A stretch of DNA of 58,159 nt, taken from assembly GCF_014647675.1 (NCBI RefSeq), contig NZ_BMPQ01000010.1, positions 1 through 58,159 on the forward strand, in the 5' to 3' direction. Under the pieces are notes generated by a model that worked only from the letters and a program-made list of their open reading frames with translations, made no database searches and was not told the origin of the DNA. The translations under genes were made by a program, and so were the position numbers. Below, piece after piece: positions 41,442-50,838 of the stretch (positions are counted from its first letter, which is position 1; each line of letters begins with the position of its first letter). Source of the stretch: Streptomyces flaveus (GTDB lineage Bacteria; Actinomycetota; Actinomycetes; Streptomycetales; Streptomycetaceae).

Positions 41442-43474
41442 GGTGCGACCTCCTTGGCGTCGGCAGCGGTACGGCCGAGACGGATCTCCGGGGAGCCGAC
41501 GGCGGATGCGCTGTCAGTCGGTGGTCCCGTGGCGGCCGCAGCGCGTTCCGTCCTCCTCGCCCTCTTCGCCGTCCTCCGGCGGTGGGCGGCGCCCGCGATG
41601 CCGTCGGGGTTGGCGATCAGCGTCACGATCAGGGAGACGCCGCCGAAGAGCAGGGCCCAGGTCCCCTTGATCCCGAACCACTTGTCCAGCGCGTGGGGGA
41701 GCAGCGCCTCGGTGGACATCAGCCCCGCGATCACGGCTCCGGACACCATGGTGATGCCGCCGATGTAGGCGAAACCGATCAGGCCGAGGGCGGCCAGCGC
41801 GGTGAACCGGGCGGCGCTGACCGAGCCGAAGTTGTAGCCGTAGAGGGTGCCGGCGGCGCTGGCGATGAAGGAACTGATCGCGAACGCGGCGATCTTCACG
41901 GCCTGCACGTCGACACCGGCTGCCGCGGCGGCGCGCTCGTTGGAGCGGACGGCGAGCATCCGCCGGCCGAGTCCGGTGCGCCTGAGATGGGCGACGTACA
42001 GCCCGAGAGCGACAGTGACGGCCAGGACGAGGAAGCCGAACATGGGGCTGGGTTCGTTGCCGTCCAGGCCGCGGAAGTCCGCTTTCGGTCCGAGGTCGTT
42101 CCCGAACAGGCGCGGCGGGGGTACGGACACTCCGGCCGTTCCGCCGAACGAGGTGTTGTTGAACAGTGCCTGTTCCATGGCCAGGGCCGCGGCCAGGGTG
42201 ACGACGGCCAGGCTCACACCCCGCACCCGCAGGGCGGAGACGCCCGCGGCCACTCCGAGCAGTGTGGCCAGCACCATCGCACCGAGGGCGGAGAACGGGA
42301 ACGGGATCCCCAACCCGACCGAGAGGTGGGAGAGGACGAAGCCCGCGGTTCCGGAGAGCGCGAGCTGCATCACGGAGATCTGCCCCACGTAGCCGGTGAT
42401 GACGACGTAGGACAGGACGATGACCATGCCGATCATCGAGTTCGTGAGTGCCTGGCGGAAGTCGAACGGGAGCACTATCAGTGCGGCGGCGGCGACCGTA
42501 GCGGCCATCAAGGCGGGGCGTAGCAGCCGCTCGGGCAGGGGCACCGCGGGCAGCCGCTTTTCGACGAGTTCACCGCGGCGCGGCAGACCGGCGCCGCGCA
42601 CGTACAGGGCGACGACCATCAGAGCGAAGACGAGGAGCTGCTGGAGGCCGGGCATGGCGTTGCCGTTGTCGGTCGGGAACCAGCTCTGCGTGGACAGGTA
42701 GTACACGATCGACTGGAGCACTCCGATGAGGATGCCCGTGGTGCAGGCGATCCACAGCGAGGTGAACCCGGCGAAGAGGGCGGCGGCCAGGGCCGGTACC
42801 ACCTGCAGGGGGAGCGTCATGGAGTCGACCTGGACGATGGGCGCGGCCAGGACACCGAGCAGCCCGGCGACCAGGGCGGCCAGGAGTGTGTTGGCCATCG
42901 AGACGCTGTTGGGCGACAGGCCTGCCAGAAGAGCGGCCTGTTCGTTCTCCGAGGCCGCGCGGGTGGCCAGGCCGAAGCGGCTCCACCGGTACAGGGCCCC
43001 GAGGACCAGGGCGATCACGACGACCAGTCCGGCCAGGACGAAGCGGTCGGAGGGTGTGGTGACGCCCAGGATGGTGACGGTGTCGGCCGGAAGGATGCTC
43101 GGTGCCTGCTGCGGCTGAACCCCGAAGACCAGTAGCACGGTGGCCTGCAGGGTGAGCAGGATGCCGAGGGAGGCCGCGAGTTTGGCCAGGGGCGAGACGG
43201 TTCGCAGCGGCTTGAAGACCGCCACCTCCGTGAGCACTCCGACGGCGAGCGCGACCGCGAGGGCGCCGGCGAGAGCGGGCCCGACGGGCAGCGTGAACCC
43301 GAAGAAACCGGTGGTCAGGGCCCAGAAGGCATAGGCTGAGGCCATGGCGACGGCGCCGGTGGACAGGTTGATGATGCCCGAGCCCCGGTAGGTGACCACG
43401 ACGCCGAGCGCGATGCCGGCGATCAGTGCCCCCTGGCCGAGGCCGAGCACGGCGAAGAGCAGGATCTGTTCCAA
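41438..43474 (-). CDS. Fused LivH-LivM ABC permease
   Basis: A 678-aa membrane protein that joins both permease halves. The LivH part (~1-300) has GQGALIAGIALGVVVTYRGS and NLSTGAVAMASAYAF. The LivM part (~310-640) has YVGQISVMQLALSGTAGFVL and AAAAGVDVQAVKIAAFAISS. A basic cytoplasmic tail with RRRTAKRARRTERAA follows. Roughly 16-18 hydrophobic segments are present in all. The first ABC system in this window has separate LivH and LivM genes, so the two importers are not recent duplicates. Confidence 0.9.
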   Translation of the reverse strand: MEQILLFAVLGLGQGALIAGIALGVVVTYRGSGIINLSTGAVAMASAYAFWALTTGFFGFTLPVGPALAGALAVALAVGVLTEVAVFKPLRTVSPLAKLAASLGILLTLQATVLLVFGVQPQQAPSILPADTVTILGVTTPSDRFVLAGLVVVIALVLGALYRWSRFGLATRAASENEQAALLAGLSPNSVSMANTLLAALVAGLLGVLAAPIVQVDSMTLPLQVVPALAAALFAGFTSLWIACTTGILIGVLQSIVYYLSTQSWFPTDNGNAMPGLQQLLVFALMVVALYVRGAGLPRRGELVEKRLPAVPLPERLLRPALMAATVAAAALIVLPFDFRQALTNSMIGMVIVLSYVVITGYVGQISVMQLALSGTAGFVLSHLSVGLGIPFPFSALGAMVLATLLGVAAGVSALRVRGVSLAVVTLAAALAMEQALFNNTSFGGTAGVSVPPPRLFGNDLGPKADFRGLDGNEPSPMFGFLVLAVTVALGLYVAHLRRTGLGRRMLAVRSNERAAAAAGVDVQAVKIAAFAISSFIASAAGTLYGYNFGSVSAARFTALAALGLIGFAYIGGITMVSGAVIAGLMSTEALLPHALDKWFGIKGTWALLFGGVSLIVTLIANPDGIAGAAHRRRTAKRARRTERAAAATGPPTDSASAVGSPEIRLGRTAADAKEVAP

Positions 43475-43576
43475 TTCATGACTCCTGTCATGGGTCCGCG
43501 AGTCCGCGAGTCCGCGCTGCTGAGGCTGCGTCCTGCGCGGGCGTGCAGCCTCAGCGGCGGCGGGGGCGGGCGGGAC

Positions 43577-44890
43577 TCACTGGGGCGGGCGGATCCAGTC
43601 GGTCAGGGGCTTGAACTGGCCCTTGCCTTCGTACTGGTAGAACCTCGCCTGGTCGTTGCAGACCGCGGGGGCGTCCGGGTATTTGCCGCACTTGACCTCG
43701 GCGGCGCCCATGACGACCGGCCCGGTGAACTTCTTGAGCTGCTCGGTCACCGACGCGGGAGTGATCTTGTCCGGGCCGACGGTGTTGAGCACCTTCGCGT
43801 ATGTCAGGACCGTGCTCCAGCCCAGCGGCGCGAAGACCTTGGACTGGTCGTCCTTGTCCAGCCCCGCCTGCGCCGAGGCCTTCAGGAACGCCTTGGAGTC
43901 GGCGGCCGAGGAGTCGATCGGCAGCGTCTGGGCTACGCCGTACGTCCAGGTGGGCAGGTCCCCTCCGAGCCCCTGGGTGACATCGGGGGACATGCACAGC
44001 GGCGTGGAGACCACCGGCTTGGTGACATTGAGCTGCTTCAGTGCCTTGGCGATCCCGACGCATCCGCCACCGACGGAGATGGGCACCACGACATCCGCGG
44101 TGTTCGCCCCGGCCGCGGTGACCGGGCCGATCAGATCGGTGGACTGCGCGTCGAATCCGACGGACTTCACCTTCAGGCCGGCGGCTTTCAGGCCCTTCAC
44201 CGCTGCCCCGGAGGCGATCTTGTCGCCGGGCGTGCTCGTGTGGATCACCGCCGCGGTCTTCGCCTTCAGTACGTCACGGGCGTACGTGCCCCAGGTACCG
44301 AAGATGTGCGGCAGGTCGCCGAACGTGCTGAACGTGTTCTTCGCGGTGGGCATGGTCGGGCCCGTCGCCACTCCGACCAGCACGGGCTTCTTCCCCGCGA
44401 TCACGGAGTTGAAGGAGGCGTCGCCGAGGTAGAGGTTGCCGACACCGATGGCGGAGACCGTCTTGTCGCCGAGCAGTTGCTGGCCGCATTTCTGTCCCTC
44501 CTCCTCGGCGGACACCACCGTGCAGACGTTCAGTTTCAGCGGGTGCCCGCCGATACCGCCCAACCTGTCGTTGACGTACGTCACGGCGGCACGGGCACCC
44601 AGGGTGGCTTCGGGGCTGCCGCCGGGGCCGCCCTCGACGTTCACCCAACCCAGGGTGACCGGTTCGAGGCCGGCGTCGGCCTTACCCGCCTTTCCGCCGA
44701 CGTAGCCGAGGTAGTCGGTCACGACGTCACTCACCGGGCGGGAGTCCGCACTCGCGGAGGAGGAACCCCCGGAGGCGCCGGTCGATGAGGGTGCGGTGGT
44801 GCCCGATCCGCCGCATGCGGCGACGCCCAGCAGGGGCGCCACGGCGGCGGAGACGAGGCCGAGTCTGAGGGGGCGTGAGGTTGCGGGCAT
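43577..44890 (-). CDS. ABC importer substrate-binding lipoprotein (second system)
   Basis: A 437-aa Peripla_BP_6-type binding protein. The ATG at 44890 follows GGAGG at 6 nt and yields a lipoprotein signal with basic RPLRL, a hydrophobic run and lipobox GVAAC (Cys26), then a Gly/Ser/Thr linker. Several extra Cys residues (LNVCTVV, GQKCGQQ, GGGCVGI, TPLCMSP, VKCGKYPDAPAVCND) suggest disulfides in the extracellular domain. First gene of the importer operon and divergent from a TetR gene at 45152. Ligand unknown. Confidence 0.9.
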   Translation of the reverse strand: MPATSRPLRLGLVSAAVAPLLGVAACGGSGTTAPSSTGASGGSSSASADSRPVSDVVTDYLGYVGGKAGKADAGLEPVTLGWVNVEGGPGGSPEATLGARAAVTYVNDRLGGIGGHPLKLNVCTVVSAEEEGQKCGQQLLGDKTVSAIGVGNLYLGDASFNSVIAGKKPVLVGVATGPTMPTAKNTFSTFGDLPHIFGTWGTYARDVLKAKTAAVIHTSTPGDKIASGAAVKGLKAAGLKVKSVGFDAQSTDLIGPVTAAGANTADVVVPISVGGGCVGIAKALKQLNVTKPVVSTPLCMSPDVTQGLGGDLPTWTYGVAQTLPIDSSAADSKAFLKASAQAGLDKDDQSKVFAPLGWSTVLTYAKVLNTVGPDKITPASVTEQLKKFTGPVVMGAAEVKCGKYPDAPAVCNDQARFYQYEGKGQFKPLTDWIRPPQ

Positions 44891-45051
44891 GCGGGATCCT
44901 CCAGGATCGGAAACGGCAGGGCGGTGCCCGGCACGGCATGCGGGGAGAGCACGGAAGGCAGAAGGAAGGCAGGAGGGCGCACCGGGGTGACCGGTGCCTC
45001 GGACCAACCCGAGGAACTTCGAAAGGCCAGGTGACCGGCGCTTTCGCGTTT

Positions 45052-45066
45052 CGTAACTTTCTTACG
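45052..45066. promoter_or_regulatory. Palindrome between the ABC operon and its TetR
   Basis: CGTAA-CTTTC-TTACG: 5-bp arms around a 5-bp centre in the AT-richest part of the divergent intergenic region (44891-45151). It is a candidate operator for the TetR at 45152. Confidence 0.4.
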
Positions 45067-45151
45067 GATTGGGAATCTAGGTGTACGATTGCGCCCTGTC
45101 AACGCCCCGCTTCACACCGAATTAACGATCATGCAATGGGAGGGGAAGGAC

Positions 45152-45901
45152 ATGACGGCGCACGCCGTGAGACGCAGGCTCCCTCGGCGCTCACCCGAAG
45201 AGACCCGGGCCCTCATGCTGGAAGCGGCCACCAAGCTCGTCTGCGCCGGCACCTCCGACACGAGCGAGGCGGCTGTCTCCGCAGCCCTTGCTCATATCCG
45301 CGTCAAGCGGGTCACCGAGGAAGCCACCCGCATCATGCGGGAGAGACTGGGCGACGACACGGCACCGGCGATCACGACCGGATCCATCTACCAGATCTGG
45401 CCCGCGCAGGCCGACTTCCAGGCAGATCTCCTCTTCCACCTCACCAGCCGGCAGGCCGAACTGGTCCCGGGGCTGCCGGAGAGCATCCGCCGTTTCAAGG
45501 AGGCGGTCGACAGCGGTACGACCTGGCAGGAGGCTCTCAACGACGTCCTGACGGACAACCACGAGAACCACCGCGTGGACCCGATCTACCGCGTGCTGCT
45601 CGGCTTCTACGCCAGCGCCGCCAACCCACGCGTCCGCGACGCCCTGGGGCACTACGCCGAGTCGTTCACCGAGGTCGCCTGCGAGGCGTACCAGACGCTG
45701 CTGGACGCCTACGGGCTACGCATGCGCGCGCCCTACAAGGTCGAACACCTCGCCACCACCATCGCCGCCCTGCTCGACGGCTTCCACATGCGCTGGATCG
45801 CCGGACACCCCAACCTGGAGGACCCGGAAGGAGAGGACGGCTGGTCCCTCGCCACCCGGGCCGCCGTGATGGTGTTCGACCAGTTCACCGAACCGGCGTA
45901 G
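45152..45901 (+). CDS. TetR-like transcriptional regulator
   Basis: A 249-aa regulator. The N-terminal region (EETRALMLEAATKLVCAGT, then a long insert, ITTGSIYQIWPAQADFQADL) is an atypical TetR HTH in which an extended segment separates helix 1 from the recognition helix. The rest is helical (IYRVLLGFYASAANPRVRDA, TTIAALLDGFHMRWI). The ATG at 45152 is preceded by GGGAGGGGAAGGA. It is divergent from the second ABC importer and probably its regulator. Confidence 0.78.
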   Translation: MTAHAVRRRLPRRSPEETRALMLEAATKLVCAGTSDTSEAAVSAALAHIRVKRVTEEATRIMRERLGDDTAPAITTGSIYQIWPAQADFQADLLFHLTSRQAELVPGLPESIRRFKEAVDSGTTWQEALNDVLTDNHENHRVDPIYRVLLGFYASAANPRVRDALGHYAESFTEVACEAYQTLLDAYGLRMRAPYKVEHLATTIAALLDGFHMRWIAGHPNLEDPEGEDGWSLATRAAVMVFDQFTEPA

Positions 45902-45986
45902 GTGGGTTCGCACGTCCATGCGTCGATGAGAACCATGGGGGAGACCTGTAAGGACTGAGCCGCTTGGCGGATCCGTGAGCGGTCCA

Positions 45987-46023
45987 GGCCGGGGTGGAAC
46001 GTGGAGGTCGAGCCACCCCGGCC
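45987..46023. terminator. Bidirectional hairpin terminator
   Basis: GGCCGGGGTGG (45987-45997) pairs perfectly with CCACCCCGGCC (46013-46023), an 11-bp stem with a 15-nt loop between the convergent TetR and DUF418 genes. Confidence 0.65.
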
Positions 46024-46028
46024 GGGCC

Positions 46029-47267
46029 TCATCGGATGTGCTTCGCCGGCTTGGTGGCGGCGTTGACCAGATACTCCAGGGGGCCGCGGCGGAAGAAGCG
46101 GGACCAGATCGTGGCGAACAGGGTGGCGCCGAGGATGAACATGAGCAGCGGCACCCAGGACTGCTGGGTGTCGCCGCTGGGCACGGACAGCATGTCCTGT
46201 GCGACGAAGTGGCCGACGTAGGCCGTCAGGGACATGGTGCCCACGGCGATGACCGGTTTGGCCAGGCGGCGCAGTCGCGGCAGGCGGTCCATAGCCACCG
46301 TCGCGCCCACGATCACGAGGATCGCGACTCCCACGCTGCCGATGATGTCGAACGTGGTGCCGCTGTGCGGCCCGGCCGTCAAGAGCGACGATGCCTGGGA
46401 CTCGAGCGACCCGCTGTCGAGGGGCATCGACCCGGAGCCGCCGGACGACGACCCGTCTTCCGCCGTGCTCCTCAACGCGTCCTTGCCGGCCAGCAGCAAG
46501 GACATGCCGTACGCGGCCACGGTGAGGGCGGCGCCGAGCGCGGCCAGGCGCCACTGGACGGCGGCCTGGGACAGGTCGAGGCGGGCCAGCGCCATACCGG
46601 CGATCACGAACGATATCCACGTGATCGTCGGGTAGAAGCCGGTGAACAGCAGATCGAGCACTCCCACGTCGCTGAGCCGGTGGAGCGGGTCGTAGGCGTT
46701 GACGCTCTGCTGGACCGGCTGGGTCAGCAGAGCGTTCAGGGCGAACGACAGCTGCGGTGTGACGAGGGCGAGGGCGGCCGCGATGATCGCGAGCGTCCTG
46801 GCGCGCAGGCGCACCAGGGGCAGGGCCAGCAGGAAGTAGACCCCGTAGAAGCCGAGGATGACCACTCCTCCGTATTCCATCGCCATCACGGTGCCCAGCG
46901 CCAGCAGGACCACGGCACGGATCACGATCCTGGCCTTCGCCTGCCGGCCGGCCAGGCCCGTCTTCGGCTCCCGGCGGCCGGCGAGCAGCATCAGCGAGAA
47001 CCCGGCGAGGGTGGCGAACAGGACCGACGAGTGACCGTCCGCCATGTACCGGACCCAGCTGCCGACACCGTCCGTGGCCGACAGCGCAGGGCCGATGTGC
47101 ACGACATACATGCCGAACACCGCCAGCGCGCGGGCCAGATCCACCCCGACGAGGCGTCCCATCGAAGGACCGGGCGAGGTCGGCACGGCGGACTCGGGCG
47201 GGGTTTGGGGATGGGCAGGAGACGCCTCCTGCGGAGGTGCCTCCTGCAGCGGCTGCATCTTTGTCAT
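46029..47267 (-). CDS. DUF418-family membrane protein, copy 1
   Basis: A 412-aa polytopic membrane protein of the DUF418 family (acyltransferase-3-like topology). Family marks: GRLVGVDLARALAVFGMYVV, LLAGRREPKTGLAGRQAKAR, FTGFYPTITWISFVIAGMAL and near the C-terminus VGTMSLTAYVGHF and SRFFRRGPLEYL. The first 45 residues are Pro/Ala-rich. The ATG at 47267 gives the family N-terminus. Members are often linked to two-component systems and envelope stress; function unproven. A close paralogue is at 49583 and both share a conserved upstream motif. Confidence 0.88.
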   Translation of the reverse strand: MTKMQPLQEAPPQEASPAHPQTPPESAVPTSPGPSMGRLVGVDLARALAVFGMYVVHIGPALSATDGVGSWVRYMADGHSSVLFATLAGFSLMLLAGRREPKTGLAGRQAKARIVIRAVVLLALGTVMAMEYGGVVILGFYGVYFLLALPLVRLRARTLAIIAAALALVTPQLSFALNALLTQPVQQSVNAYDPLHRLSDVGVLDLLFTGFYPTITWISFVIAGMALARLDLSQAAVQWRLAALGAALTVAAYGMSLLLAGKDALRSTAEDGSSSGGSGSMPLDSGSLESQASSLLTAGPHSGTTFDIIGSVGVAILVIVGATVAMDRLPRLRRLAKPVIAVGTMSLTAYVGHFVAQDMLSVPSGDTQQSWVPLLMFILGATLFATIWSRFFRRGPLEYLVNAATKPAKHIR

Positions 47268-47596
47268 GCGGAGAATCTCGCGTGGACGACCGGGGCGGAC
47301 CATCCGGCAGTCTTCGGTATCAGCCCCGCCGGTCGGCGGGTACCGCCCCGCCGACCGGCGGAGTCTCCTCCCGGCCGGGTCCGGCGCGACCGGACGGCGG
47401 TGTTCTCCCCCCACTCGGCGGGGGTGGACCCGACGGTTGCCGGATGGGCGCGAGACGGCCGCACTTGCAGGCTGGAGGCGTGACACAGCGTGCGCGACAC
47501 AAGGAGACCGACACTTCCCTCGGGATGCACACGGAGCCCGAGCGGCGGGTCTGGTGAGCCGGCGCAGCCGACGTGCCGGCATGAGGTCCTGGTCGG
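47268..47596. other. Intergenic region between DUF418-1 and the sensor kinase
   Basis: 329 bp. It holds the conserved upstream motif of the DUF418 gene (47302-47330) and, beside it, the inverted pair GCCGGTCGGCGGG / CCCCGCCGACCGGC at about 47329-47360. No gene seen. Confidence 0.6.
47302..47330 (-). promoter_or_regulatory. Conserved upstream motif of DUF418-1
   Basis: Read on the minus strand: GGCGGGG (47330-47324), 13 bp, CTGCCGGAT (47310-47302), then NN and TCC. The motif ends 34 nt before the start codon. An identical layout with the same 13-bp spacing lies at 49519-49547 before DUF418-2. Confidence 0.7.
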
Positions 47597-48715
47597 TCAG
47601 TCCGTGCTGAGGGGAATTCGAAGCCGCACCCGGTAGCCGCCCTCCGTGGTCGGGCCTGCCTCCAGGGTGCCGTGCAGGATGTCGGCCCGTTCCCGCAGGC
47701 CGATCAAACCGTGCTGTGATCCGGGCAGGGACAACGAGGGGCGTGTGGGCGGGGTGTTGGCGACGGTCACTCCGACGTGGTCGCCGTCCTGCCACAGTTC
47801 GACGCGGGCCGTGGCGCCGGGGGCGTGCTTGCGGACGTTGGTCAGCGCCTCCTGGACCGTGCGGTAGAGAGCCCGTTGGGCCGGGGTGCCCACGGTGGGC
47901 GGGAGTTCACCCGTCAGCTGTGCGTGCGTGCCGCTTGACTCCACGAGTTTGTGCAGGTCGGCCAGGGTGGGCTGAGGAGTCAGCTCGGTGGCTCGGCCGC
48001 CGGAGGCGCGCAGCAGCGTGACCATGGTGCGCAGTTCGTCGAGTGTGGTGACGCTCAGGGAACGGATCGTGCGGGCGGCCTCTTTGGCGTTCGGGTCCTG
48101 GGTGGCGACCTGCATGGCTCCGGCCTGTACGGCGATCAGGCTGACCTGGTGGGAGACCACGTCGTGCATCTCGCGGGCCAGCTGGGCGCGTTCGCGGGCG
48201 AGCACGGCCTGGGCGTGCAGGGCCCGCTCGTGCTCCCTGGCCTCCTCGATCTCCGCCAGCCGCCGCGCCAGGTCCCGGTGCGCCTGGAGGAGTTGCCCGA
48301 AGAGGACCGGGGCCGCGGCGGTGGCCAGGCTGTACACGAAGTCGATCAGCGTCATGGTCCGGCCGACCTCGGAGAAACTGGCCAGGGGCCACGGAACGCT
48401 GCTCACCACGGCGGCCAAGGCGACGCACCCCGCGAGGAGGAGGCGGTTGCGGGAGCGTTCGGCCAGGGTGAACAGCGCCACGAGCGGGGCGACGGCGATA
48501 TCCTGCATCAGCGCGATGGGCAGGGTGAGCAGGAGGACCCCGAGCGGGAACCTGCGCCGGAAGGCCAGCGCGGCGCAGCCGAGCGTGGCCAGCGCGACGC
48601 CGGGACGCGTGTCGTCCCACAACATCAGCCATACGTCCACGGCTGCCACCGCCACCAGGACGAGGTCGACGGCCGGCGCGGGCACCTGTTCCCACAGGGC
48701 GCGTGCGCGCTTCAT
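47597..48715 (-). CDS. Two-component sensor histidine kinase (NarL/DesK type)
   Basis: A 372-aa kinase with an N-terminal membrane part of about five segments (residues 13-140), a coiled linker and a HisKA_3 dimerisation domain with phospho-acceptor His184 in LAREMHDVVSHQVSLIA. The HATPase shows TVQEALTNVRKHAPG (N box) and GLIGLRERADIL (G box). The ATG overlaps the response-regulator stop (ATGA), so it is the second gene of the pair. The stimulus is unknown; flanking DUF418 genes are likely targets. Confidence 0.92.
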   Translation of the reverse strand: MKRARALWEQVPAPAVDLVLVAVAAVDVWLMLWDDTRPGVALATLGCAALAFRRRFPLGVLLLTLPIALMQDIAVAPLVALFTLAERSRNRLLLAGCVALAAVVSSVPWPLASFSEVGRTMTLIDFVYSLATAAAPVLFGQLLQAHRDLARRLAEIEEAREHERALHAQAVLARERAQLAREMHDVVSHQVSLIAVQAGAMQVATQDPNAKEAARTIRSLSVTTLDELRTMVTLLRASGGRATELTPQPTLADLHKLVESSGTHAQLTGELPPTVGTPAQRALYRTVQEALTNVRKHAPGATARVELWQDGDHVGVTVANTPPTRPSLSLPGSQHGLIGLRERADILHGTLEAGPTTEGGYRVRLRIPLSTD

Positions 48716-49392
48716 CGTCGGGCCTCCGGCTGGGGGCGCGCGTCGAGCAGTCCGGCCCGCTGCGCCAGCAGCGCGGCCTGCACCCGGCTGGTCACCCGCA
48801 GCTTGGTGAGGATCGCGCTGACGTGGTCCTTGACGGTGCCGGCACCCAGGTGGATGCGTGCCCCGATGTCGGCGTTCGACAGGCCCTCGGCCACCAGGAC
48901 GAGGACGTCGCGCTCACGCGTGGTGAGCAGCCGGACTCTGGCCGCCTCCTCGTCGACGGCGGCCTCGGTGCCCGGGTGGCTGTGCAGCAGGGTGCGCGAC
49001 GCCTTGGGGGACAGCACCACGCCGCCCGCGGCCAGGGTGCGCACCAGGTGGGCGAGCTGTTCCGGCTCGGTGTCCTTGAGCAGGAAACCGGCGGCGCCGG
49101 AGTGCAACGCGGTCAGGATGTACTCGTCGGCGTCGAACGTGGTCAGCATCGCCACGACGGGAGCGTCCGGCATCGTCCGCAGCTCGCGCAGCACGGTGAG
49201 CCCGTCGACGTCCGGCATCCGGATGTCCAGCAGCACCACATCCGGCCGCTCCCGGCGGACGGTCTCCACGGCGTCGCCACCGCTCGCCGTCGCGACGACC
49301 TCGATGTCCTCGGACGCGCCCAGGATGAGCCCGAACCCAGACCGGACCAGTGCCTCGTCGTCCACCACGACTACCCGGATCACCCCGTTCAC
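48712..49392 (-). CDS. LuxR/NarL-type response regulator
   Basis: A 226-aa regulator: receiver domain with acidic pair in VVDDEALVRSG, phospho-acceptor Asp56 in VVLLDIRMPDVDGL, and Lys in GFLLKDTEPEQ. The C-terminal LuxR HTH is LTTRERDVLVLVAEGLSNAD IGARIHLGAGTVKDHV. Partner of the kinase encoded next. Its gene is divergent from DUF418-2. Confidence 0.93.
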   Translation of the reverse strand: MNGVIRVVVVDDEALVRSGFGLILGASEDIEVVATASGGDAVETVRRERPDVVLLDIRMPDVDGLTVLRELRTMPDAPVVAMLTTFDADEYILTALHSGAAGFLLKDTEPEQLAHLVRTLAAGGVVLSPKASRTLLHSHPGTEAAVDEEAARVRLLTTRERDVLVLVAEGLSNADIGARIHLGAGTVKDHVSAILTKLRVTSRVQAALLAQRAGLLDARPQPEARR

Positions 49393-49518
49393 GTGCCCTC
49401 GGCCTCACCTTCGTCCATGCCGTCCGGCTCTTACCGCCTCGACCCTAAAGCTTCGGAGCGCCCCCGCAGCCTGCCGGATGGCAGCTCCAGCCACCCGGCG
49501 GGGTATCACCCTCCGGTC

Positions 49519-49547
49519 GGCGGGGACACGGCAGCCTTCTGCCGGAT
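49519..49547 (+). promoter_or_regulatory. Conserved upstream motif of DUF418-2
   Basis: GGCGGGG (49519-49525), 13 bp, CTGCCGGAT (49539-49547), NN, TCC; 35 nt from the last motif base to the start codon at 49583. Same elements and spacing as before DUF418-1. Confidence 0.7.
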
Positions 49548-49582
49548 ACTCCATGATCGGCCCGGTCTCCAGCCTGAGAGCC

Positions 49583-50788
49583 ATGACACAGCACGCGGAC
49601 TCCCCGCCGACCGACGCACCGTCCCCTGAACACGAGCGCGGTGAGCCCACGCCGGGCATGCCCGGCGTGGGCCGACTGGTCGGACTGGACCTGGCCCGGG
49701 GCCTGGCCGTCTTCGGCATGTACGCGGTCCATGTGGGCCCCGCCCCGGGCCAGGACGGTGTCATCGGCTTCCTGATGGAGCTGGCGCAAGGCCGCTCCTC
49801 CGCCCTGTTCGCCGTCCTGGCCGGCTTCGCGGTCGCCCTCATCACCGGGCGCCGCACACCGAAGACCGGCCTGGCCGGCCGCCAGGCCGTCGCCAAGGTG
49901 ATCATCCGGGCCGTGATCCTGCTGGCCCTCGGCACCGCCCTGACCATGACCGGCACCCCGGTCGTGCCGATCCTCGCCTTCTACGGACTGTTCTTCCTGC
50001 TCGTGCTCCCGCTGTACCGGCTGGGCGCCAAGCCGCTGGCGCTGATCGCCGCGGGCTGGGCCCTGATCGGCCCGCAACTGCTGTACGCGCTGAAGCCGGT
50101 GGTCGGCGACCGCGTATTCCTTTCCTACGGCCAGGCCGACGGCCTCGTCTCGCTGTTCTTCACCGGCGGCTATCCGGCCCTGACCTGGGTCCCGTTCGTC
50201 CTCGCCGGTATGGCTGTCGCCCGCTGCGACCTGGCCGCCACGACTGTCCGGATACGCCTCGCCCTCACCGGCGTCGCCCTCGCCGTCACCGGCTACGGCG
50301 GCTCCTGGCTGGCGCTGCGTCTCGTGCCCGGTGCCGCCGAAGCCGTCCGGAAAGCCGAAGAGGGATCGGGCATGTCGTCCATGTCGTCCGTATCGCCCGA
50401 CAGCATCGGCATCTTCGGCGACAGCCCGGCCGGGATGCTGGCCGCCGCCCCGCACAGCGAGGCGACCCTGTCCATCGTGGGCGCCACCGGTGTGGCGATC
50501 TTGGTGATCACCGCGTGCCTGGCCGCCATGGACGCCTTCCCCCGGCTGCGCCGCCTGGCGGGGCCCGTCATCGCGGTCGGCTCGATGTCGCTGACGGCGT
50601 ACGTCTACCACATCGTCGCCATCTGGCTCCTGAACACCGAGGAAGCGACCGTCCAGCCCCTGTACATCCTGCTCGGCTTCATCGCGTCCGTCACCGTCCT
50701 CGCCACCATCTGGTCCCGCTTCTTCCAGCGAGGGCCGCTCGAATGGCTGATGGGCCGGGCGACCGAGATGGCCCGGCGCGTTCAATGA
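49583..50788 (+). CDS. DUF418-family membrane protein, copy 2
   Basis: A 401-aa paralogue of the protein encoded at 46029: GRLVGLDLARGLAVFGMYAV, GRRTPKTGLAGRQAVAKVII, FTGGYPALTWVPFVLAGMAV, VGSMSLTAYVYHIVAIW, SRFFQRGPLEWL. The central loop differs (Met/Ser-rich GSGMSSMSSVSPDS instead of Gly/Ser/Asp-rich). The ATG at 49583 fixes the same N-terminal layout. Divergent from the response regulator, which probably controls it through the shared upstream motif. Confidence 0.88.
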   Translation: MTQHADSPPTDAPSPEHERGEPTPGMPGVGRLVGLDLARGLAVFGMYAVHVGPAPGQDGVIGFLMELAQGRSSALFAVLAGFAVALITGRRTPKTGLAGRQAVAKVIIRAVILLALGTALTMTGTPVVPILAFYGLFFLLVLPLYRLGAKPLALIAAGWALIGPQLLYALKPVVGDRVFLSYGQADGLVSLFFTGGYPALTWVPFVLAGMAVARCDLAATTVRIRLALTGVALAVTGYGGSWLALRLVPGAAEAVRKAEEGSGMSSMSSVSPDSIGIFGDSPAGMLAAAPHSEATLSIVGATGVAILVITACLAAMDAFPRLRRLAGPVIAVGSMSLTAYVYHIVAIWLLNTEEATVQPLYILLGFIASVTVLATIWSRFFQRGPLEWLMGRATEMARRVQ

Positions 50789-50838
50789 GACGCATCGACG
50801 GAGACGGTGGAGTCTGCCCTGGGCAAGGCCAATGCCTC

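Noticed and set aside
47268..47795. Long N-terminal extension of DUF418 copy 1
   Set aside because: Arg/Pro-rich, covers the intergenic motif; ATG at 47267 matches the paralogue.
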